This document shows positions 15,014 through 23,287 of a stretch of DNA of 37,469 nt, in pieces. The DNA comes from Flavobacterium sp. BFFFF2 (GTDB taxonomy: Bacteria > Bacteroidota > Bacteroidia > Flavobacteriales > Flavobacteriaceae). The stretch lies in assembly GCA_002256385.1 (NCBI GenBank), contig NKJD01000034.1, forward strand, positions 1 to 37,469, given 5' to 3'. A program made the position numbers and the translations under genes. Position 1 is the stretch's first letter, and every line of letters starts with the position of its first letter. Under the pieces are notes generated by a model. It saw only the letters and a program-made list of their open reading frames with translations. It was not told the origin of the DNA and searched no databases.

Positions 15014-16573
15014 ATGAAAAAAATTACTTTCTTAATCACTCTTTTTGCTATTTCATTTGGAATGGCACAACCTACAACGAATGCATCTGTTCCCACGAAC
15101 AATCCAGCAGATGTAATTTCTGTTAGAAGTACCACCTTTGCTAATAACATTGCCACCAATTACAATCCCAATTGGTCACAGTCTGGTACAGTAGACAATG
15201 CTTTTGACCCCGGAACAGGTCGTTTATTGCTTAAATATGCCAACTTTAATTACCAAGGTACCGAAGTAACCACGGTAAATGCAGCTGGTATGGAATTTTT
15301 ACACATTGATATTTGGACTTCAAATGCCACTGACGTAAAAGTGTCTCCAATTAACAATGGATCAGGGGTGAGCGAGACTTTGGTTTCAGTACCATTGGTA
15401 ACCAATGGATGGAGCAGTGTTGACTTGCCTAAAAGTGCTTTTACGGGCATGACTTGGGATTCTGTATTTCAATTAAAGTTTGATGGTCAAGCTGGCGTTT
15501 CTCCATCAACCATTTATTTAGACAATATATATTTCTGGAAAACGCCTTTAGCACCTGGTTCAGACTCGACACTTAGTGACCTAAAAGTAAATGGAACAAC
15601 CATTGCTGGTTTTACCTCTACAGCATTAGCTTACAACTATGAAATGGTGGTTGGTACCACAGCCGTTCCACAAATTACAGCTACAACTACCGATCCAACA
15701 GCAACCATTACTTCAATTACACAAGCAACTGCTATTCCTGGAATGGCTTATGTTTTGGTAACTTCTCAAAATGGAAATGTGACAAGTACTTACACAGTCG
15801 CATTTACCGCTTCACTTCCAAATCCATCGCCTATCCCTTCAACGCCACCCGCGCAAGTATTAAGTGTGTATGGCGACACAGGTGATTTTACCAATATTTG
15901 GACTCCAAGTTATAATTTTGGTTCAAATTTAGGTACTCCTAATTTAGACCCGAACGGCATGAACAGAGCCATTAAAATGAACTTTGCTATTGCAGGTTAT
16001 GGGGAAGGAACCAATACGCCAACTGATATCTCAAATTACAATTATGTACATTTTGATTATTTTGCTGATAATCAATCAACAGAGATTCGTTTTATCTTGA
16101 TTGGTGGCGGAGAGTTCGTTTATGAATTAACCACAACCGGAAGCAACGGAACCATCATTCCAGGTTCATGGCAAAGTGTAAATGTGCCATTAAGTTTCTT
16201 TACGAACATTGGTTTTAGCAAATCAAATTATTTACAATATAAATTAGGGACTCTAGGTAATATGTCTTCTAAAATTGTTTATTTCGACAACATCTATTTC
16301 TCAGTAAACCCAGGTACTTTTTTAGGTAACGATAGTTTTACATCTACTGGATTCCGCATGTATCCAAACCCAGTAAACAGCGTGTTAAACCTTAGTAGTG
16401 CTTCTGCCATTGACCAAGTTCAGGTTTTAAACACTTTGGGTCAGGTTGTTGCTAACGAGCGTTTTTCTAGTACTGAAGCTGTATTGAACGTGAGTGAATT
16501 ACCAAAAGGAATTTATATTATTTCTGTTCAGTCTGGATCTGAAGTAACTAAAAAACAATTCATAAAAGAATAG
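15014..16573 (+). CDS. T9SS-secreted, non-catalytic probable glycan-binding protein
   Basis: This 519-residue protein has a signal peptide (1-19, ending GMAQ). Two related beta-sandwich domains lie at about 32-175 (DVISVRSTTFAN ... LLKYANFNYQGTE ... TIYLDNIYFW) and 282-432 (QVLSVYGDTGDFTN ... KIVYFDNIYFS). They are separated by a cadherin-like sandwich (about 182-268, LSDLKVNGTTIAGFTSTALAYNYE). The C-terminal 75 residues are a type A T9SS sorting tail (MYPNPVNSVLNLSS ... KGIYIISVQSGSEVTKKQFIK). No glycoside-hydrolase motif is visible, so a substrate-binding role at the cell surface or in the medium is inferred. The same sandwich family recurs in the lipoprotein encoded at 23288. The gene lies first in the glucan locus and has its own terminator. 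Confidence 0.8.
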   Translation: MKKITFLITLFAISFGMAQPTTNASVPTNNPADVISVRSTTFANNIATNYNPNWSQSGTVDNAFDPGTGRLLLKYANFNYQGTEVTTVNAAGMEFLHIDIWTSNATDVKVSPINNGSGVSETLVSVPLVTNGWSSVDLPKSAFTGMTWDSVFQLKFDGQAGVSPSTIYLDNIYFWKTPLAPGSDSTLSDLKVNGTTIAGFTSTALAYNYEMVVGTTAVPQITATTTDPTATITSITQATAIPGMAYVLVTSQNGNVTSTYTVAFTASLPNPSPIPSTPPAQVLSVYGDTGDFTNIWTPSYNFGSNLGTPNLDPNGMNRAIKMNFAIAGYGEGTNTPTDISNYNYVHFDYFADNQSTEIRFILIGGGEFVYELTTTGSNGTIIPGSWQSVNVPLSFFTNIGFSKSNYLQYKLGTLGNMSSKIVYFDNIYFSVNPGTFLGNDSFTSTGFRMYPNPVNSVLNLSSASAIDQVQVLNTLGQVVANERFSSTEAVLNVSELPKGIYIISVQSGSEVTKKQFIKE

Positions 16574-16599
16574 TCTAGTCAGTTTATTGATTTAGTTTT

Positions 16600-16629
16600 A
16601 AAAGCACGGATTTATCCGTGCTTTTTTTT
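16600..16629 (+). terminator. Rho-independent terminator
   Basis: AAAGCACGGA (16601-16610) pairs perfectly with TCCGTGCTTT (16615-16624) over a TTTA loop, followed by a run of T. It closes the single-gene transcript starting near 14990. Confidence 0.93.
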
Positions 16630-16954
16630 TAACAAGAGCCAAGAATCAAGATTTGACCTGTCGGCTGTTGAGATTTAACCTTGACCAATTTTCCCTTATG
16701 GTAAATTCTTTTACATCTAGGTGCGGGATCCGAACGAAGTGTATTAAAACAAAAGAATTTAGTCTTTAGTCTTTAGACTTTGGACTCGGGATCTATTGCC
16801 TTGTGGCTCATCACTGTTGCCTTTTTGTGAGCTAGATAAAAGTAAATCAGGTTTGCTAAATGGCTATTTTGCCCACTTTCCGTTCCTTTTTTTCTTCAAA
16901 ACATACTTCATTTCAAAATATTAGTTACTTTTATTGATTGTCTATTTTATACCA
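16630..16954 (+). other. Intergenic region with AGTCTTT-type repeats
   Basis: The stretch at about 16759-16786 consists of AGTCTTTAGTCTTTAGACT followed by a related AGACTTTGGACT. The complement of that motif (AGTCCAAAGTC) occurs twice at 34562-34594. No gene or convincing -7 element was found; the promoter of the regulator gene at 16955 should lie here. Confidence 0.5.
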
Positions 16955-19780
16955 ATGATTAATAAGCATTCCAATCCATTTTCTCTGATCATTCAAGCCC
17001 TGTTAGTGGTTTGTAGTTGTTTTATTTATGCCCAAGATTTGCCACCAATTGTAAAATACAACTCGTCGATTTACAATGCAGGCAATCAAAACTGGATGAT
17101 ATCGCAAGATAAAAGCCATTACATCTATTTTGCCAACAACGAGGGATTGTTGGAGTTTAACGGCTCCAATTGGACTTTGTATCCATCGCCTAATGAAACC
17201 ATCGTGCGGTCAGTTAAAGTGATTGGCGAACAGATATACACAGGTTGCTATATGGAGTTTGGCTTCTGGACGCGGCAAAAAGATGGCCGACTGCGTTACA
17301 AGTCACTAAGTAAAAATTTGCATTTACAAGACGATGAACAGTTTTGGAATATTTTGAATTATGACCAATGGGTGGTTTTTCAATCATTAAATAATATTTA
17401 CATCTACAATACAAAAACGGGTGATTTTAAAGTAATTAAACCAAAAAACGACATTTTAAAATCTTTTAAAACGGCCAATGCTATTTATTTTCAAACAACC
17501 AATTACGATTTGTTTGAAATTGAAAACGGCAATAGCAAATTGGTTTTGAGTCACTTAATGTTGCAAAACAACAAGATTGTCAATGTGTTTGCCAATGATG
17601 AAGGTTTGCTGATCCATACGCAATTCAACGGATTTTATAAATTTAATGAAGGTAACTTGTTTAAATTTAGTACCGAGGCAGATTTAGACATTGCTGCAAG
17701 TAGTATTTACAGCAGTCAAATGTTGTCTGATGGGAGTTTCGCATTAGGAACCATCTCAAATGGGGTGTTCATTATTTCAAAAGAAGGGAAAGTAACTTAT
17801 CACATTACCCAGAGTAAAGGTTTGAACAACAACACTGTTTTGTCCCTACTAGAAGACGCTGACAACAATTTGTGGATTGGACTGGACAATGGTATTAATT
17901 GCATCAACTTACAATCGCCCATTCGCAGTTTTTTTGATGATTCAGGTATGCTTGGAACGGTTTACGCATCAGTGCTTTACAACGGAATATTGTATATTGG
18001 AACCAACCAAGGTTTATTCTGCAAACCGTATTCGAATAATCAGTCGTTTAGCTTTATTAAAGGAACCAAAGGGCAGGTTTGGTCGCTTTTTGTGTATCAA
18101 GGCACCTTGTTTTGTGGGCATGATTCAGGTACTTTTATTGTTGAAAATACATCTGCAAAATTAATTTTCTCCCAGTCAGGCACTTGGAAGCTCGAAGTGA
18201 TGCCCAACCGCCCGAACTACTTACTGCAAGGCAATTATTATGGGTTGTCGGTTTTACAAAAAGTGAATAATCAGTGGCAGTTTAGAAATAAAATAGCTGG
18301 GTTCAATTATTCATCTAAGTTTTTTGAAGTGACCAACAATAATGAGGTGTATGTGAGCCATGAATACAAAGGCATTTTCCGATTTCAGATGGATTCAAAT
18401 TGGAAAAAACAATCTAAATTATATACCTATTCCGATCCAGTTAAAGGCAAGAATGCTGGGCTTTCTAAATTCAACAATAGCATCTATTACGCTTGTAAAG
18501 AGGGCATTTTTAGGCTCAACCAACAGTCAAAACAATTTGAGAAAGACCCATTATTAAGTACTATTTTTAATAATGAAGAATACACCTCAGGTAAACTTAT
18601 TTTAGATCATTCCAATAAATTATGGGTGTTTTCAAAAAGCCACATCAACTACTTCACCATCAACAAACTAAGTTCCGATTTAAAGAAGAATAAGATTTCC
18701 ATTCCTGCATCGATTACCAACTCGATGTCGGGCTATGAAAACATTACACAGCTTTCTAATTCCATTTATTTGATTGGCACAACTGATGGGTACTATACAT
18801 TCAATATTAACGAGTTAAGTTTCAAAAACAAAAGTGTTGCCATTACTGGTATTGGTATTAATAAGCTGAATGACAAACTGATTCCTTCATCTATTTCTGT
18901 TGAAGGATCTTTTGCCCATGATGAAAACAATTTGACTTTTAACTACTCGGTCCCTGAGTTTAACAAGTACATCATTGCCGAGTACCAATATTCGTTAGAA
19001 GGATTTCAAAATCAATGGAGTGATTGGAGTTCAAAATCGACCATTAATTTTAAAAATTTGCCTCCCGGTGATTACCAATTTAAAGTACGGTCAAAAATCA
19101 TCAATTCACAATCTGAGAATGAGGCTAGGTATTCATTTACCATTGCAAAACCTTGGTACAGAACCAATTTTGCAGTAATTGTTTATTTTATATTGATTTG
19201 CTTGTTGGCCTATTACATTAACAAAGCTTACGAAAGATACTATTTTAAACAAAAACAAAAATTGATTGAAGAAAACAATTTGTTGTTGGAAATCAAAGAG
19301 CTAGAAAATGAGCAACAACTGATGAAACTGCGCAATGAGCAACTCTCAATGGATGTAAACGAAAAAAGCAAAGAGTTGGCCATTTCAACCATGAGCCTTA
19401 TTAAAAAAGACGAATTATTAACTTTGATTAAAGAGGATCTTAAAAAATCATCAGACGATGCCAGCACCCGCAGCATTAAATCGATTATCAACAACACCAT
19501 TAATAAAAATGTGTCCGTTGACAATGCGTGGAATGTTTTCAAAGAGGCATTTGATAGCGCCGATAAGGATTTTTTGAAGAAAGTGAAACAAGCGCATCCG
19601 GCATTAACGCCAAACGATTTAAGGCTTTGTGCTTATCTGAGACTAAACTTATCATCTAAGGAAATTGCACCCTTATTAAACATTTCGGTGCGCAGTGTGG
19701 AAATAAAACGATATCGTTTGCGCAAAAAAATGGATTTGCCGCATGAAATGGGGCTTGTAGAGTATATTCTGTCTATTTAA
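16955..19780 (+). CDS. Membrane-tethered propeller sensor with LuxR-type DNA-binding domain
   Basis: I choose the ATG at 16955 (941 residues) because it gives a clean signal peptide (ends FIYAQ); a TTG seven codons upstream is the alternative. The periplasmic part is a beta-propeller (NNEGLLEFNGSNWTLY, NNLWIGLDNGINCI) followed by a Y_Y_Y sandwich (YQYSLEGFQNQWSDWS ... PGDYQFKVRS). One membrane segment lies at about 738-758, then a coiled coil rich in E, L and K (about 765-815). The C-terminus carries a LuxR-type helix-turn-helix (about 880-928, LTPNDLRLCAYLRLNLSSKEIA ... VRSVEIKRYRLRKKM). There is no kinase or receiver domain, so signal and DNA binding are in one membrane protein. Its position in the glucan locus makes it the probable regulator of the neighbouring genes. 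Confidence 0.88.
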   Translation: MINKHSNPFSLIIQALLVVCSCFIYAQDLPPIVKYNSSIYNAGNQNWMISQDKSHYIYFANNEGLLEFNGSNWTLYPSPNETIVRSVKVIGEQIYTGCYMEFGFWTRQKDGRLRYKSLSKNLHLQDDEQFWNILNYDQWVVFQSLNNIYIYNTKTGDFKVIKPKNDILKSFKTANAIYFQTTNYDLFEIENGNSKLVLSHLMLQNNKIVNVFANDEGLLIHTQFNGFYKFNEGNLFKFSTEADLDIAASSIYSSQMLSDGSFALGTISNGVFIISKEGKVTYHITQSKGLNNNTVLSLLEDADNNLWIGLDNGINCINLQSPIRSFFDDSGMLGTVYASVLYNGILYIGTNQGLFCKPYSNNQSFSFIKGTKGQVWSLFVYQGTLFCGHDSGTFIVENTSAKLIFSQSGTWKLEVMPNRPNYLLQGNYYGLSVLQKVNNQWQFRNKIAGFNYSSKFFEVTNNNEVYVSHEYKGIFRFQMDSNWKKQSKLYTYSDPVKGKNAGLSKFNNSIYYACKEGIFRLNQQSKQFEKDPLLSTIFNNEEYTSGKLILDHSNKLWVFSKSHINYFTINKLSSDLKKNKISIPASITNSMSGYENITQLSNSIYLIGTTDGYYTFNINELSFKNKSVAITGIGINKLNDKLIPSSISVEGSFAHDENNLTFNYSVPEFNKYIIAEYQYSLEGFQNQWSDWSSKSTINFKNLPPGDYQFKVRSKIINSQSENEARYSFTIAKPWYRTNFAVIVYFILICLLAYYINKAYERYYFKQKQKLIEENNLLLEIKELENEQQLMKLRNEQLSMDVNEKSKELAISTMSLIKKDELLTLIKEDLKKSSDDASTRSIKSIINNTINKNVSVDNAWNVFKEAFDSADKDFLKKVKQAHPALTPNDLRLCAYLRLNLSSKEIAPLLNISVRSVEIKRYRLRKKMDLPHEMGLVEYILSI

Positions 19781-20153
19781 ACCGTTTTTTTCTTGTACTT
19801 AATAACTATACATTCGCTATACATCACAGGTATTAATGGCTAATTATTGTTGAAATTTATTATTTGTTTTCATTGTAAAGGGCTAATGAAATAAGGTGTT
19901 TTTTAAAAAACGGTACCATTCGAAATTGCTTTGTATAGTTTGTTTCTATGTACGAACAGTTTTTGCAATACCAAAAAAAATAAATTTACTATATCTTACA
20001 TTATTGCAATTAAAAATTGAATGATTATCAATTTTTGACATCATTACATACTAATAACGCAGTAGACTTTATGATAAATTTCTAATGTGTGATTTGGTTT
20101 AAGTGCAATATGTTATATATAAAAGTAAATACAATTTAAAAATAGTTCCAACT
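19781..20153 (+). other. Upstream region of the glycosidase-barrel operon
   Basis: AT-rich, with no gene. It contains the palindrome GTTTTTTAAAAAAC (19898-19911), TTTTGACATCAT (20033-20044), and a stretch starting ATAAATTTCTAATG (20074-20087). The last two are shared with the region upstream of the membrane-protein gene at 5837. These are the best candidates for regulatory sites; a standard -7 element was not found. Confidence 0.5.
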
Positions 20154-23100
20154 ATGAGAAACACTGTTTTAATACTCTATTTATTTCTTTTTTCATTTCT
20201 CGGTTATTCGCAAGGCAACAAAGTTGTTGTGGTAAACAGCAGCGGAGGAACCAAGTTGTCAGTTGACGGAAAGGACTTTATGATAAATGGAATGAATTGG
20301 GATTATTTCCCCATTGGCACCAATTATACTTACAGCTTATGGACGCAGTCAGATGCTTTCATCAAAGATGCTTTAGATGAAGAAATGGGTTTGTTAAAAA
20401 ATATGGGTGTCAACACCATTCGGGTTTATACGGGCATCCCCAAAAAATGGATCGAATACATTTATACCAATTTTGGGATTTACACCATGTTAAACCATTC
20501 ATTTGGTCGCTATGGGTTAACAGTAAATACGGTATGGACTCCCAACACTGATTATGCCAATTCGGCCACCCGCACCCTTTTGTTAGAAGAAACGAAAAAA
20601 ATGGTGGCTGAGTATAAAGACACCAAAGGTTTGTTGCTTTTTTTACTTGGTAACGAAAATAATTACGGGCTGTTTTGGGATGGTGCCGAAACGGAGAATA
20701 TTCCAGTAAAGGACCGCAAATCAACGGCACGTGCCATTTCATTGTATCAATTATTCAATGAAGCAGTGGTTGCTATGAAAGCACAAGATTCCTCACATCC
20801 AGTAGCGATTTGTAATGGTGATTTGCTCTTTTTAGACATTATTGCCCAGCATTGTAAAGACGTGGATATCTTAGGTGCCAATGTGTACCGAGGGGTTTCC
20901 TTTGGTGATTTATATGACCGCATAAAAAAAGAATATGGCAAGCCTGTTCTGTTGTCAGAATTTGGGGCAGACGCTTTTAATGTGTTAACAAACCAAGAAG
21001 ACCAAAAGGCCCAGGCGTTTTATTTAAAGGGCAACTGGAAAGAAATTTATGAAAATGCCGCAGGATTAGGAAAAGCAGGCAATTCGCTGGGTGGATTTAC
21101 GTTTCAATTTAGCGATGGCTGGTGGAAATATGGCCAGACCAAAAATTTAGATGCACACGACTCCAATGCTTCGTGGTCAAATGGCGGTTACCAAAAAGAT
21201 TATACCGAAGGCGAAAACAACATGAACGAAGAATGGTTTGGTATTTGTGCCAAAGGACCAACCAACGAAAAAGGGTTTTACCAACTGTATCCTCGAGCGG
21301 CTTATTACGTCTTAAAAGATATTCATAAGTTCAATCCGTTTGCTGAAGCAGCAAACAAAGCCAAAATGAACACACATTTTGATGAAGCAAATCTATTAGA
21401 TGCTTCATTAAGAGCTAGAGCAGATAAAGCTGCATTGGCAACTAATGACGGGGAAATTTTAAAAGTTAGTAATCTTAGAGCTGAATTTACAACCTTTAAC
21501 ACGGGTGGTAGCTTAATTACAACGCCTAAAAGTGATGATCCTGCCACAACTAATTTTCCTAATAAGTTAGGTTTTGATCACATGCAGTCATATTTCGTTG
21601 GTTTTGAGGGTAATCCATCTTCTAATATGAAAGCAAATGTAAACTTTAACATCTTGGGAAGAGTTGCTGAAAATCCTATAAATGAAATCTTTTATGAAAA
21701 TAGAGGTAGAGCTCAAACTATTAATACACCAAATGGCCCTCAAGTTGTAAGTGATTTTAATAGAGCTCAAGTGTATAACGCATCTTACTCATGGAACGCA
21801 AAAGATTTTGATTTAAGAGGGTTTTATAGAACTGGTCATTATCATTGGGGTTATGAGGGAGACTTCTTTGCATTATATTCTGAGGCTAATTATGGACCAA
21901 ATTTAGATATTTATAACGGAGAAACTTTAGGTTTTGAGATGGATGGAAAAAGAAGCTTAAAAGGATTTAAAGCCGCTTTTGGGCCTCAACTTTGGTGGGG
22001 AGCAAATCCAGCTTACCTAGTAAAATATGGGACAAAATTAGGTAAAGTTGATGCTACAGCAGTATATCATGAAGATATAAATCAAGTAGAAATTTCAGAA
22101 ACGGTTTCCTCAATTGCATTTCCAGTTCCTAAAACAAGAAGAGCAACTATTCATTTTAAAACAAAGTTAGGCAATCTCGGTGTTGAAGCAGGTGGTATTT
22201 GGGCAGGACAACCTTTAAATGGCAGAGAGTTTCAAATGATGGATGGTAATATTGTTAAGGTTGATAAGATAAATAATAAAGATAATTGGGGAGGAAAAGC
22301 AAAGTTAACATTTTCTAGTGGCAGATTTAATGCCTATACACAAAGTGCAGTTCATGGACTTGTTGCCAATGGAGGGGCAGATAATGTTCAAACCTTTACT
22401 GGATGGAGATTAAAAGATTCAGGAAGTGGTAACCAAATGAATTTTTTAGCTGGTTTTACTTATAACATAAATTCAAGTTTACAAATTGCACCAAACTTTT
22501 TATGGCAAAAGCCTTTAGTTGCAGCAATGCCAAATGGAGTTAATGCGCCAGGAAGACTTAGAAACGTACTAGATGATCCATTTTTTGTTAGAGCAAATAG
22601 AGAAACCGTAGGAGGTGAGTTATTAATTACTTTCGACCCAACTCCAGCCACTTGGATGTATGATTGGAATAATGATATGGTAGAAGATGCAAAATTTGCA
22701 TTCAGTACCGGTTTTGTATACAGAAATCTGCCTACAACAATGGATGCGGCTATCGGATTTTTAGCAAATCGTACAGCGTTTGCTTTTCCAAAATCTGCAC
22801 CGGCTCAAAATCTATGGGAATCAAACACAAGAATAGTTTCAAAACTTAGTCCAGATTTAGGAATGATTGCTAACATATACTTTGGTAATGGGCAAGCAAA
22901 TGGTGACTCAGAGAGAGTAATCAATAGAATGGGTGGTGATTTAAGAGTGATTTATAAAAAAGTGAAAGTCATATCGTCTGTAAAAATAAATGATTGGGGT
23001 CCTTTTGATTATCACCGCGACTTTAACTTAACATACCCTGTACAAAGTTCTATAGACATTTCAACCTCTGTTGGAAAACCAAATTGGTTTATCTTACCTA

Positions 23101-23279
23101 ATACTAAAATAGGAATTATGGGTATTTGGCGCTCATTAGACCAATATTCTCCAAGGTATTCTCCAACTTACGTTCCAGCAAATACCTTTCCAGCAGTACC
23201 TGTTTTAACACCAGTAGGATTTGGAAATGGGACTGAATGGGAAATCAGAACATACATTCATGTAAATATTGGTAAATAA
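20154..23279 (+). CDS. GH2-like TIM-barrel glycosidase fused to a C-terminal outer-membrane beta-barrel
   Basis: I start at ATG 20154 (1041 residues) because it opens the signal peptide MRNTVLILYLFLFSFLGYSQ; a GTG at 20103 would bury it. Residues 21-395 are a clan-A TIM barrel of the GH2 catalytic type: NGMNWDYFPIG (45-55), MGVNTIRVYTG (84-94), acid/base E168 in FLLGNENNYG and likely nucleophile E269 in VLLSEFGADAF. After a linker, about 440-1041 consist of alternating polar and aromatic strands with short turns, as in porin-type outer-membrane barrels, ending TYIHVNIGK. This is inferred by eye. The protein could cleave or transfer glucan at the surface and admit products. Arginine codons are mostly CGN before about 21340 and mostly AGA after it, so the two halves may differ in origin. 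It leads an apparent operon with the genes at 23288 and 24747. Confidence 0.75.
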   Translation: MRNTVLILYLFLFSFLGYSQGNKVVVVNSSGGTKLSVDGKDFMINGMNWDYFPIGTNYTYSLWTQSDAFIKDALDEEMGLLKNMGVNTIRVYTGIPKKWIEYIYTNFGIYTMLNHSFGRYGLTVNTVWTPNTDYANSATRTLLLEETKKMVAEYKDTKGLLLFLLGNENNYGLFWDGAETENIPVKDRKSTARAISLYQLFNEAVVAMKAQDSSHPVAICNGDLLFLDIIAQHCKDVDILGANVYRGVSFGDLYDRIKKEYGKPVLLSEFGADAFNVLTNQEDQKAQAFYLKGNWKEIYENAAGLGKAGNSLGGFTFQFSDGWWKYGQTKNLDAHDSNASWSNGGYQKDYTEGENNMNEEWFGICAKGPTNEKGFYQLYPRAAYYVLKDIHKFNPFAEAANKAKMNTHFDEANLLDASLRARADKAALATNDGEILKVSNLRAEFTTFNTGGSLITTPKSDDPATTNFPNKLGFDHMQSYFVGFEGNPSSNMKANVNFNILGRVAENPINEIFYENRGRAQTINTPNGPQVVSDFNRAQVYNASYSWNAKDFDLRGFYRTGHYHWGYEGDFFALYSEANYGPNLDIYNGETLGFEMDGKRSLKGFKAAFGPQLWWGANPAYLVKYGTKLGKVDATAVYHEDINQVEISETVSSIAFPVPKTRRATIHFKTKLGNLGVEAGGIWAGQPLNGREFQMMDGNIVKVDKINNKDNWGGKAKLTFSSGRFNAYTQSAVHGLVANGGADNVQTFTGWRLKDSGSGNQMNFLAGFTYNINSSLQIAPNFLWQKPLVAAMPNGVNAPGRLRNVLDDPFFVRANRETVGGELLITFDPTPATWMYDWNNDMVEDAKFAFSTGFVYRNLPTTMDAAIGFLANRTAFAFPKSAPAQNLWESNTRIVSKLSPDLGMIANIYFGNGQANGDSERVINRMGGDLRVIYKKVKVISSVKINDWGPFDYHRDFNLTYPVQSSIDISTSVGKPNWFILPNTKIGIMGIWRSLDQYSPRYSPTYVPANTFPAVPVLTPVGFGNGTEWEIRTYIHVNIGK

Positions 23280-23287
23280 TTCAAAAA

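Noticed and set aside
19898..19911. Palindrome GTTTTTTAAAAAAC as a terminator of the LuxR-type regulator gene
   Set aside because: It is an A/T-only stem without a GC core, more than 100 bases after the stop codon; not convincing as a terminator.
20103..20153. Longer start (GTG) for the glycosidase-barrel protein
   Set aside because: It would place 17 polar residues before an obvious signal peptide that starts at ATG 20154.
20154..23279. Possibility that the C-terminal half is a SusC/TonB-dependent receptor
   Set aside because: It lacks a plug domain, a TonB box and the length of a SusC barrel.
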